Of a stretch of DNA of 64,000 bases, positions 20,641 through 32,984 are shown in pieces; position 1 is the first letter of the stretch; each line of letters starts with the position of its first letter. The stretch lies in contig CBFFRP010000167.1 in assembly GCA_965644295.1 (NCBI GenBank), positions 1 to 64,000 of the forward strand, in the 5' to 3' direction. Position numbers and translations under genes: made by a program. This DNA comes from Paraphysomonas bandaiensis. Lineage: Eukaryota > Chrysophyceae. Under the pieces are notes generated by a model. The model ran no database searches and was not told the DNA's origin. It worked only from the letters and a program-made list of their open reading frames with translations.

Positions 20641-21734
20641 CTATAACATGGCCACCCAAGGATGCCTTCGGATCGCATCGATACCGAGTCGTTGAGATGG
20701 TTCGACTGCAAGCATTTTCTGTAGCAAGTCCATGGCATCTTCCGATATGTGCACGTTCCATTGAAGCAGTAGATTTTTCAGTTTGCCGTCCCGAATCATC
20801 CTGAACCTCGGATCTAGAGGAGATGCATACTCCACTGGAGGCACTCCAGTTAAAAGAAAAAAAAGAACCACACCCGCAGCCCACATATCCACAAGTAGGC
20901 CATTAATGGGATTTTCATCAGCAAGGACTTCTGGAGCAACATAATTCTTTTTTCCAGAAGGATTACGTCTAGGTATGAGAAGCACATTGTCGTTCTCGGG
21001 AAGGCGGGGCAATCGAAGACACATGCCCATGTCGATGATTACACACTGCATGTCGCGTGTGAGGAGAAGATTCTCCAGGGAAATGTCTCGATGACATATA
21101 CCAATACTCTGCAGGTATGCCAATCCATCTAAAAATTGACAGAAAATGTGTCTCGCTTGTGCTTCCGTTAAAGAATTTGCCCCAACGAAATCGTACAGTT
21201 CTCCACCATCGCAAAAATTCATGATAGAGAAGAAATGTGCATCATCCTCAATGCAGCATATTTGCCCCATTACATTCGGATGGTTACTGCCAATAAATTG
21301 CAGAGCAGCGATTTCCTACAATACATTATTGTTAATATACATGATAAAAAATGTTTGACTAGTACATTCATTGGGTCCTCTTGTGTTCTTCCAGCTAATG
21401 CTACCATTCTATCTTTGAGTATAACTTTCACAGCGACAAAATTCGATGTTACTTTAAAAATGTGACTATTGTCTAGTCTCTCTACGACGCACCCACAGTA
21501 TACATCGCCAAATATTGCATCTTTTAGTTTCTTTCCCAACATGAAAATATGATGGGCTGATACGACACACAAGCCTTCTGCAATTCCCCCATCATCAGTT
21601 TGCACTTGAAGTAGATGTACATTTCCAGGTGTTATTACTGCATCTGGAAAGGGAAGTGGAAGTGCCACGAGATTACCATCAAAACTGTCAACGACTTCAA
21701 TTTGTTCTAGCTGTTCATGGCCAAAGAATTCCAT
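20641..21734 (-). CDS. Divergent Ser/Thr protein kinase
   Basis: Two exons, 21734-21366 and 21315-20641, encode 347 residues. Catalytic features are the ATP-binding Lys103 (VAVKVI), catalytic loop HRDISLENLL at 198-207, DMG at 218-220 where most kinases have DFG, YVAPEV as the APE motif, DMWAAGVVLFFLLTG, and a terminal RLGIDAIRRHPW typical of CAMK/AGC-like kinases. The glycine-rich loop is poor (FGDVYCGCVV). The first 75 residues are not recognised. Substrate and pathway are unknown. The presence of Lys, HRD Asp and the DMG Asp suggests an active kinase. Confidence 0.85.
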
Positions 21735-22157
21735 TTCGTAATAGCCAGCCCTTTGAACAGTGCACGCATGTGATAATGACGCAATGTTGACTTAAAGGGG
21801 GGGGTTGATCACCTATTCATTACAATGCCTCGTAATGGGCTTGTAACTGCAATTGTTCGACGAGATGTGTGTGGTATGACAGGTGTCGTGATATGTGCTC
21901 ATATGCATGCAGCAGCAGTGTATCCTGTACGCTATACGTATATACAGTAGAGTTTGCAGTGTATTGCTGTAGTATTCGTAGTTCCTATATGCAACTGTGT
22001 ACTGCAGTATGCAGAAGATCATAACATGTGTGTGTAGTGTGTAGGATCATACGTATGATTCAGTACCTCACATATATATACATACATGTAGAGCAACAAC
22101 CCCCTGCAATCACCCCTGTACACTTCATATATAATAAAACATTGTTGTAGTGTTGCA

Positions 22158-23586
<1,429 letters not shown>

Positions 23587-23785
23587 TTGTTCCCTACGTA
23601 CGTTTTGGTGTCGATTGAATGAATATGAATTACTTGCCTCTATAGCAATCAGCCAATCGGCGATGCATGTGCTTCCTAGTTGCAATGCGTAGTTTAATAA
23701 ACATGTATGCAGTACTAGTAGTGAAAAGAAATTATGCTTCAGCTGCTAGTAAAAGTTAAGAGCAGTCGTATCGTCTATAACTCTT

Positions 23786-24563
23786 CATTGTATTGAATGT
23801 CTTATTATTAGCAATAGGCGTTTAAGAGACAGAATTAACAAGTGCTTAACTATGGTTTCCTACTTATCAACGCTACGAAAGCTGCATGTGCGTCACCGCA
23901 AGCACCAAAGTGTAACCACTTTCGCTCTTTCACTCAAAGCAAATGCAGGGAGCAAGCAGAATGTTGATATACCTGACATCTACTGACTTTAGGATTTTTG
24001 AGTCCCTATTATGGTGAACAGCCCGGATGCTTCAGCAGGCAGCCCAATACCCCGGATGCTTGTTTATTCGTCAAAGCCCAAAACATCTACACAAGGAGAG
24101 CCACTTATATTAGTGTCCCTTGTACCTTGTACCACACAAGTACTCGGCTATGAGTGGGCAAATCGTATATTGAAAGTCTTATTATTAGAAATAGGCGTTA
24201 AAAACCTGTATCAACTTAGTAGCTAGAGATTAACGCTAGACAAACTAGTTAGACGTCTACCTGTAACTAATGAGTACACATTTTTATCCTAATATTTAAC
24301 GCTACGAAAGCTGCTTGTGCGTCGCCGCAAGCACCAAGGTGCGACCACTTCTGAGTTCTTAAGGTGAACATCCCGGATGCTTAACTTCAGCAGGCAGCCC
24401 AATACCCCGGTTACCCTTCTGGTGGGCCCTGTCCCGGATGCCCTCCTTGAGGTGGGCCCATTCCCGGATGCCTGTTTATTCGTCAGGGCCCAAAGACGTC
24501 TACACAAGTGACACTTATTAGTGTCCCTTGTACCACACAAGCATTCGGCTATGAGTGGGCAGA
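23786..24563. repeat. Imperfect tandem duplication of about 380-400 bp
   Basis: Unit A (about 23786-24167) and unit B (about 24168-24563) share the order: ATTGAA(T/A)GTCTTATTATTAG, AACGCTACGAAAGCTGC, CGCAAGCACCAA, CAGCAGGCAGCCCAATACCCCGG, TTGTTTATTCGTCA, GTGTCCCTTGTACC and CGGCTATGAGTGGGC. The 9-mer CCCGGATGC recurs five times. The minus-strand open frame across unit B shows no known domain. It is probably a decayed mobile element. Confidence 0.7.
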
Positions 24564-24829
24564 AGAATATCTGCTGACTATGTTTGCGGCTCACGTTATT
24601 TTCCCAGAGAGAATCTCTGCGATACTTATCCCGCATAACACCACGAAAAGGCTCGAGTCCGAGTTTTCATAACAGTCTAATCATCATGAAAGACCCTTGT
24701 GTCAATGTGTTCCGATATATCGTATGCATTAGTACGTGTGCATGTTGTGAGGGCTGTTTCTTGTATAGAAATCGTGATGCTTGTTCTAACACAGCATAGT
24801 TCAAAATGCTTGTCTTGTGAAGTTTGTCT

Positions 24830-25420
24830 AATCATTGGTGAGGGTGATGACATGCATCTCGTTTGCTGGAAAAGATTTTGTCAGGCCTACACAGTCTTGC
24901 ACTGCTGGTATAATATGCACAGAGAACGGAAGTCGTTTGAATCGTAAGGGTGTGGATTTTCTAAAACAGAGTTGCAAACATCTTCCGCTGTCGTGCTATC
25001 AGACATTTCAGATCGCAAGATTATGATTGTTTGTGTAATGTACCTAAAATATTGAATGTAGCCCACCAGGGTAAGTCTCATATATATCCCTTGCAGTAAA
25101 AGAGACACTACACCAAAAGGTGGGGTTATATATTGAGGAGCCCACTAATAAGGAGTAGTGGGTAGACACAGGTGCAGTTGATTCTGCATCTATTATTACT
25201 GGTGGATGTACCAGAAGTTCAGTTCATTATTGTTATACATAGCATTATAGTACGCATATATTATCATGTATAGTGTAACCGTTAAATTTTGACCTGTGTA
25301 ACTAATATAAAACTTATTAAATGTCTTTTAAAACATGTTCTCGTCACACCTACTGCAGTATTCATTGCAAAACTCATCCAAAATTCAACTTAAATTGACA
25401 TTTTCAAAATTTCACCAGGT
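24830..25420 (+). repeat. Dispersed repeat family 3, degraded copy a
   Basis: It aligns by eye with 43210-43790. From about 25075, AAGGTGGGGTTATATATTGAGGA, GTGCAGTTGATTCTGCAT and TATTATTACTGG match, and non-coding matches continue to GTAACCGTTAAATT and TCAACTTAAAT. Frames are interrupted here (stop soon after the conserved acceptor), unlike in the 43-kb copy. Confidence 0.7.
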
Positions 25421-26272
25421 TTAGACCGTTTCACCAGGATTGGTCATCACATCGACATTATATCTCTTTTGGTTGCATCTGCTCGCGGTTTAAGGGCCAT
25501 GGTAGCTGTTGTTTTTACTCGTTATCCGTTTATCACTTGCGAGAGGCATTTCTAACATAATTCTAGCTCTCTATCTATCTTATTTTTGTTTTCAATACAA
25601 GTGGATGTAACATCAACTACAAATTCATGGATGTTGAGACCCTTAGGCTAGGAGACTGAAGAAACATCGAAGTGTGTTGCCCCCAGTACTTGAAGTTTAT
25701 ATGATTGGATGACTGCGTGATGCCAAAACACAAGAATAAAAGATTCTTCTATAGTCTTGAATTCTTTATTTCCATGATGTCATATACATCCTAAGATTGT
25801 GGAGTCGATGGCCTTGAGATAAAAAAGGCTCCAAAACTCTACCTAAATTAATTAGTGACTAGTTTTTTTATCCGCCTGACTAGGTTTAACACCAAAATTG
25901 GTGTGACTAGTAGGTAATTCAAGAATTAGACATTAGAATATAGGGTTTGTAAGCGAGGACTTTTTTCGTATTTCGTCATATGTGTAGTTTTCGTCAAGTA
26001 ACAAGAAGCTAAGCGGCTAGACAGAACACATGAGCGTCGCTCTAAGATGTACGTTATTACTATGAATCTTGAAAACAGGCATCTCGTTGAAAGTAACCCA
26101 CCGGCCAACGAGACAACGCAACCGCTTGATCTTGCTTCTATACCGAAAAGCAAATCCATTACAGTTGATTCTTATTATCATTTCTATTATTTACAAAGAA
26201 ATACGAAAACTCATACTTTATGTGTACAAACAGCAGCTAATATATGTATACGAAATAAATACAACAATTTCG
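25421..26272. other. Intergenic region, nothing recognised
   Basis: AT-rich sequence downstream of the minus-strand gene that ends at 26273. No supported gene or repeat. Confidence 0.4.
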
Positions 26273-29200
26273 CTATTTTTCGAAATATGCTGAAATTGGT
26301 AAAACTTTTGGATGATTCACCTTCCCTAAAGTTTCATCACTGCTACTAATGATATTTCTCAGATTTTCTTCCCCTTCGGTTATATCGAAACGTTGCTGAT
26401 CATCATACTCATTGTCTTCATGGGTCAGCTCCGTGTGAGGTAGACATTGTGCATCTGTGAAAGGCACATCACCATAGGCAAAGTCAGTATTAGAAATATT
26501 TTTCGCAGTGCGTATAACGTGTACTGAGTGCAAGCCTCTGCTCAACAGTATCGAGTCTCTTAGATTCAGTAGCCGCTGCCGCTCGCTCGGCTCCTGGATC
26601 GCAGAAATAACATCATACGAACGACCTTGGCCACTCTGATTCCCACTCTCACGGTCCGACACAGTGGGCCCAGAAGAAGTAACGGGCTGCTGCTCAGCAC
26701 TAACCTCGCAATTTCCAGTCTGCTGCTCGAAACTAGGCTCACAGTTTTCATCTGCGCATATCATAAGAAGTAGAGAGCTATAAATTCTTCGAATACCTGT
26801 ATTATTGTGACAGCCAGCTGGAGTGGTGACACGCAATTCTTTAATTTTTGAAATAACATTATTTGCTGAACGGGGCCGGATTGCTTTCGGTGCATCCGCT
26901 GGTGGCACATACGTTCCACTGGAATAACCACATTACATGAACTACATTCAACAACGGATCTCGACGGTATACCTTAACGTTTTCAGATCTGAACCATTCC
27001 GTACCGCAAAAGGTCGAGACTGGTTGGTAGCGGTAGCAGAAGACGGGCGGGAACGGCGTGTATCATCCCTAACGGGACTATGATGGACAGTGGGGTCTCT
27101 GAGACTGTCCTTCCACTGCATTCGATCGGCTTTGCGGTCCGCAAGTACAGACATTCTACGTTCAATCACATCGGGGCTAGTGCGAGATGCTCGTCTGCGG
27201 CTCCAGCTCATACCATGATCATCACTTTTGCGACGGCCACGCTGCTTAGTCTCTTTAGTAGCAGCTAGTAAATCTGCCCAAGATGCCATAGAACCCTTAG
27301 ACTTGCTCGCAACAAGTTCACGCATAACTTCCTGATCAGAAGGCTTGTTTCCTTCAACATTATCACGTTCGCATCCTCTTATCCCAGTGCCCAATGTTGC
27401 ACCACCCAGTAGCTCACTTTTCCTTCTCTCCAAGTCATGATATGATGAGTTCCGCCGACTACTAGAGGCGGATTGTGCTCTGCGAATACATCGATTTTGG
27501 ACCGACCCCTTATATTCTAATGGTTCTGAATTTTGCTCTATTTGTCCAGCTATTGTTTTAGAAGCATTCGAATCCTCTTCTTCTTCCATATACGTCTCCA
27601 AAGGGTAAGATGAGGGGATTCCACCTTGCTCTTCGCCACTATCATCGTCATTGTATACCCCTGCGGCATCATATTCCGCCTGTTGACTCGATGCTTTTTT
27701 TCTTGCAGACTTAGTGCTTCGTATCTGGTCAGCTTTCGACCTGAGAGATGCCCTAGCTTTCTTCACAATATCCGCACAGATATCGTCACCGTCCTTCATT
27801 CTAATTGCTTTGATGAGAGGGTTCGTATCCACAGGTCGGTAAATGACGTCCTCTCTGTGCATATCTAAGGCGTGGTACAGAAAGTAGCAAATCTACACAC
27901 AAAACCATCTCAGTTTCTGAATGCCATAAAACGATAGGCACATACTCTGCAGCAGGGGACGGTGTAGTAGAAGCGTGTAGGATGTACTTGGGAGAGAGCG
28001 TCATTGTAGATCTGGTATACATACACAAATGACGGTATAAACATATATAATTGATAATGTAGCCACTTACCAAGTTCCTGTACACGAATGCGGTGGCTTG
28101 AAGATCTCCGATATTGGGAACTCGCTTTAGTCCACCTTTAATCAAGCTCGTAAAGGCATCTTTCCGGCATTTTTCCGCCACTCGGAGAATGTGCTGTTTG
28201 GCGCACGCATTTATGATATCATTCTCCTACAGTTTCATGGAATGACAACACAGCTACTTACACATAGTTAAACTTACAGAATATTCGTACGACTCAATAT
28301 TCTCTATCACTACGACCTCGCCTCCAATGAACTTGCTTTCAGCTCTCGACAAAAGAACAGCTTTGCATGTAATCTGCTGTTCTGCTTTCAATGCCTTCAG
28401 GCGTAATACGCCATCAGCCCCTTTTACCTGCGAATACCGTCAGTTGAACCCCACTTAGCTATAACACGTACCTTCATCATACCTACACTTGCCAGGTACT
28501 CATCTGTATCCTCGACGGAGGCGACTAGAGGTGTGAGTAAGTTGCAATAGTCGCCGAAACATGTATCACCCTGCAGTGGAAGCTTTTTCTGCAGACCAGA
28601 GGACCTCACCCCTCCAGCCTCCAACCCATGAGTTTCAGCAAATTCTCGCATCGGATCAGTGTCTTCATCACCCCATTCATTTACTCTGTGAAGAAATAAA
28701 CTTCCTGTAAACAGTTGAAATTCCTCGTTAGTCATTCACATACCTACTCTTACACTTGCGTCGAAGAAGATGAGGAGCGCTAATTGGCCTGCGTCTGGTC
28801 CGCTCGTCTTTCCACACCTCGCTATCCCCACCACGTACCTGATCTGGATACCCTTTGATCCTAGCGCACTTTGTGTTTGTTAGCTGCAGGTAAGTCTTTC
28901 TTCCACCGGTATCCGCCTGATTATTTAACTTTTGTCGCCCCGGTTTCGTACCCGTTGCTCCCAGACCTTTCGATGATAAGGCAATGAAGTTGTCGAGAAC
29001 GGAATGACGTTTCCCTCCGAACTTCCTCTTCAATTCACTATTTTTGTCTGGGCTTGCCTCCGTTTTCTCATAAGGTATCTTGCTCCTAGGGATATTGGAA
29101 GAGGGCGGTGGGACCCACTCACTCACCAGTGGTGCATGTTGTACTTTACCAATGGGACTGTTACACTGCTGCTGTTCTGCGACTTCCCGCTCTATTTCCC

Positions 29201-30171
29201 CTTTAACACGTAAGTCTTCGGACGATCCGTATATATCACTGGTGGTTCTCTTTGGATGCTTCATTCGGTGGGTAGGAGAGCGGGAATTTTGAGGGGGAGC
29301 GACAACGATATCTCCAGCATCAACATCCACATCCAGTTGGGCTGTGCTTTTGCCTTTTGATGATGGAGCGGCAAGAGCCATTTGATTACTGTAACGATTT
29401 AGAATAGTCATGTTTTTGGTTTCAACATGAATACCAGTACATGCCACAATAAATGGAGTCCACGCAGTGTTGAAGTAGAAGAGAAAAGATGCTCTTGTAA
29501 TCTTGGATCCAACAGCACCTTCAATCAGCTTAATCACCTTGCAAGATGTCAGCTTCAGAATATCATTTTGAGTTTCCGTTATCACCAGCCTTTCCTGGCG
29601 TGGGGTTTCATTTTCATCGATCTTCTTACTTACATCCAAGCCCTGTCCATCTGACGCTGAATCTCGAATATATCCTTGCGTATTGAGGTCGAATACATCA
29701 GCTGATTTCGGCATGTGAACGAATTCGAAAGTTTTGTGCAAGGCTGGCCGGTCAGGCCACTTGCTGTAGCAGTGTTCAAATATACCACATCCTTTAAGGG
29801 GAAACCCTTCAAAAAACACCTGTATTGCAGATATATATTGGGAATACGTGCGATCGCCTAAAACAAAATGCAATTCGGCCTCATCAAGCAGACGGAACGA
29901 CATTGATCCTCCTTCAGTCCGAAACCACACACACGCAAACTTAGAATCATCTCGATATTTATTTCTTTTGCCTCGTAACTTAAATGACCGCTTCTTGAGA
30001 GCAGCGGCTATATCACTGGCTTTAAGTTTACACTTATTCTTCTTCAATACTTCCTACAAGGTTGTTAATGACACAGTCATAATTACTGTTGTGTTAACCT
30101 ACCCCTGTTTTTTCCGAGGTAAATATCCATCTAAAGGGGTGTCCATGCTGAAAGATAATGGTATCCATCAT
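26273..30171 (-). CDS. Unrecognised eight-exon gene, about 1,176 residues
   Basis: Exons: 30171-30103, 30053-28744, 28685-28472, 28427-28278, 28226-28071, 28011-27946, 27892-26973, 26918-26273. Every junction keeps phase, the total is 3,531 bp and introns are 44-65 bp. A further 45-bp in-frame intron may lie at 26796-26752, which would give 1,161 residues. Two parts look folded: residues 1-220 (starting MMDTIIFQHGHPFRWIF) and about 455-680 (FGDYCNLLTPL, ITCKAVLLSRAESKFIGGE, FTSLIKGGLKRVPNIGDLQATAFVYRNL, FLYHALDMHREDVIY). The middle and C-terminal thirds are charged and low-complexity, rich in Ser, Arg and Glu. I see no signal peptide or membrane segment. Function is unknown. Confidence 0.82.
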
Positions 30172-30702
30172 GTTAATTTTGTGCCTGTTGATAAGAGGTA
30201 TGAGCTGCAGTAACAGTATTAGCGGCTATAGGACCTTGTGGACCCAGGTTCAGGCTGCCAAAGGGCTCGATACAAAAAATGAAAACTTTCAATATCCGAT
30301 AACTCCATTTTAATTTATATCTCAACACTGTGATGTCCTGATAGACTGACTCACTCTTGATAGTGTTAGTATATATATATCAGCCTACAGAGGAACAGAT
30401 TCAACTATATATCCTTTAAACACGTTCACTATCATACAATTAATAGCATGATATTCCTAGTGAGAATGTAATATTTATCCTCTCCTCCAGTGATCCAGTG
30501 ATCGTGATATCCACAGGAGTGAGTATTAACGGGCTGCTCTGTTCATGTTGAGGTACACTGCTGTATATACATAACACAGCAGTACAGAGATCTGGAGTAG
30601 AGTATTCGTTACAATAAAACAAAACTGAAAATTTCAGTTTTTTAGATTTATTTTCTTCGAAATATATATATATGTATTTCATGGTATACACTCTGTATAC
30701 TA
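30172..30702. other. Spacer between the unknown gene and a DNA transposon
   Basis: This is the 5' flank of the minus-strand gene, AT-rich. It contains a 15-bp TATA-type dinucleotide run near 30668. Nothing else is recognised. Confidence 0.4.
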
Positions 30703-32715
30703 CGAGTGATGACAATTCGCTGTAGAGAACAAAAATATCACCATATTGCCGACATAATTTCTACAGCATATATATAAGTTTTTTGAAGCTCATGACATGA
30801 ACTTTCCAACCATATATGTAACATTTTAAAATATTCTATAATTTTGAAGATAATCAATTTTTTAGGGTTTTTTATGAAAACCCCTGATTTTTATACATGC
30901 CCATAAAATTACTAAAAAAAAAAAAAAATAAATAAAAAGTAACTGAAGTGCTAGTAAATGCTCTCTACTATATATATGTAACGTATTATTACGTAAAAAC
31001 TACTTTAAGTAAGTTTGTTTTAAAAAGTCCTGAGCGACCTCATAAAACGGCTAAAAACCGAAATAGTTTTAGCAGATAACTAGCTATATTTTCAACTAAA
31101 CAACTAGTTAGAGTGTTGTATAGTACTTCTAAAGTTGTACTAATAGTATCTAGTTAGTTTAGGTACTATATGTACCATAAGAAGTTGTAAAACAAAATAA
31201 ATAGCGTGAAAAATTAAAGCTAATTGAACTGACTAATAGTTACTTTTTATTCCAAGTAGTCGTCATTATCACCTTGCCACACATCAAACTCATCGTCTCC
31301 CTTTACAACTAAATCATCAACTTCTACATCAGTATCATCCTCTTCATACTCAGCTAAGTGTATAACATCAGAATACACACCCTTCTCACGATATCTAAAT
31401 TCTTGTTCTAACTCACGATATCTAACTCGGGCATGGACCAACTTGTCCATTATTCTCCCACATTTGACGTTCAGATATTCTACACTCAATGCGCTTATTA
31501 CATTCCAAACGACGCTTAAGGTAAATGCGACGCTTATTTGTGATATTTGCACTTTCACGACAAAGGCACAGCCTACGCATTTTTCCATTTTGGTCATTCG
31601 ATACCTTAGCTGATAATGTGTAACCTCAAGGTTATGGACATCCTTAAACCACTTCTGTATATCCGGCAACTCTACTGCTCTACCTTCCTCACTTCTGATA
31701 CGCCAAACCTTATGTCAAACTTAGAAGATTAATAACCTTGAAGGGATTCATTACCTCTGCTCGTATAGGACCTGTCCAATCCGAGTTAATGTATTTATGC
31801 GCCCCGGATATATTGATTCATAGCTGCTACGAGGAAGTGTAGTACCCTTGTTATCAACCCATTCTTTCCATAGGCTGTATAGCGTACTAACGCCAATACC
31901 TAAATAGTCGCTAGTGCGATTCATGACGTCAGTAATACTTCTCAGTTGATGGCCGTTATAGAAGTCATGACACATGCACCAAATTAACCTCAAAGACATG
32001 CTTATATCATCCATATACAGAGTAGTACCACTGCAGCGACTACTGGGACATATAAATTTCAATGGGTCCGCCTTTGGCTCAGATGGAGTGAAGTTAGGGG
32101 CAGCATAGCGATGGGGTCTGCTAGGGGTCTTAACGGCAATCTCGCAGGCAATTTCAGGGTTCAAATCACATAAATGATTGCTTCGACGCCCCTCCTTATA
32201 TATTTTGACCTTATTCTTTGATCCTGGGGGTCTACTATGCTTAATTCGAGGTGTAGTGGTCTCATTTACCACTATGTCTCCATCAGCCTCAGAGTGATCT
32301 TCAAGGGACCTCTTCCACATAATAATTTTTTCCTCGACATCTAGGAGCCCCTGAGAGTAACGGAGGGTATGGTCAGGTAGCCGAGAGCATGCTCTACAAT
32401 GTTATGTTATTTGGGGTCGTATGGCTTCAAGCTGAATATATTCTGCAGGTGTGAAGATCGTCCTCGAGTTTATTTGTTGCTCCGAAAACAACATTCTTGA
32501 TTTTTGGGTGCCCATATCTCACGACACAGACAGAGTCACCATAAAGTCCAATATAACGAAATGTTCAGCATTTAATGGACTATTTCGTGTTAAAATCACA
32601 GTATTTCGATTGCTAAAATGAAAAAGTTATGGAATTAAACATAAAAGACACTTTTTCATGATTTTTTTCATGATTTTTGGCCTTTCTCTTCTCTACAGCG
32701 AATTGTCATCACTCG
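30703..32715 (-). mobile_element. Tc1/mariner-like DNA transposon, decayed (2,013 bp)
   Basis: A 27-bp terminal inverted repeat is perfect: 30703-30729 begins CGAGTGATGACAATTCGCTG, and 32689-32715 is its exact reverse complement. Both outer edges are flanked by TA (30701-30702 and 32716-32717), as expected for TA target-site duplication by the Tc1/mariner/IS630 superfamily. The interior contains a broken minus-strand gene (31247-32320) with a helix-turn-helix-like region. Intact ends around a broken gene suggest decay after insertion. Confidence 0.85.
31247..32320 (-). pseudogene. Broken transposase-like gene inside the TIR element
   Basis: The upstream open frame (32320-31751, 189 residues) has RSITDVMNRTSDYLGIGVST and LYSLWKEW, compatible with a helix-turn-helix that starts a Tc1/mariner-type transposase. 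The downstream frame (31669-31247, 140 residues) has a QLRYRMTKM motif like the second DNA-binding part of this class and ends in an acidic tail. Between about 31600 and 31440 another frame reads more like protein (ESANITNKRRIYLKRRLECN), implying at least one frameshift. No DDE/D triad could be identified. The assignment rests mainly on the surrounding TIR and TA. Confidence 0.5.
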
Positions 32716-32984
32716 TAATATCTTCCTTTGTACATACACAGCAACACAATATAAGAGTTCCTGATATGCCGTTTCAAGATTCTTTTTAGTGACGAAGTTG
32801 TGTTGTTCCACCAATAACCGACTCCCTCGGAACGTTGTTTTTGCTCACTTCTTTTTTGTCAAGAAGTGAAAAAGAGCGACTGCTGAAACGTCTTTATAAT
32901 ACCAACCTACACACACGCGTAGCTCTCTCTGTCTCATATATATATACATATATATATATTGACAAGCCATATACTTAGATTAGC
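32716..32984. promoter_or_regulatory. Promoter region of the MOK kinase gene
   Basis: A TATATATATACATATATATAT run at 32937-32960 lies 25-45 bases before the ATG. Near 32848-32871 the sequence CACTTCTT...AAGAAGTG forms an 8-bp stem with a short loop. The promoter role is inferred from position. Confidence 0.4.

Noticed and set aside
24289-24636. Minus-strand frame of 115 codons in the tandem duplication
   Set aside because: It crosses repeat units, is rich in CCCGGATGC-derived residues, and is not conserved in the other unit.
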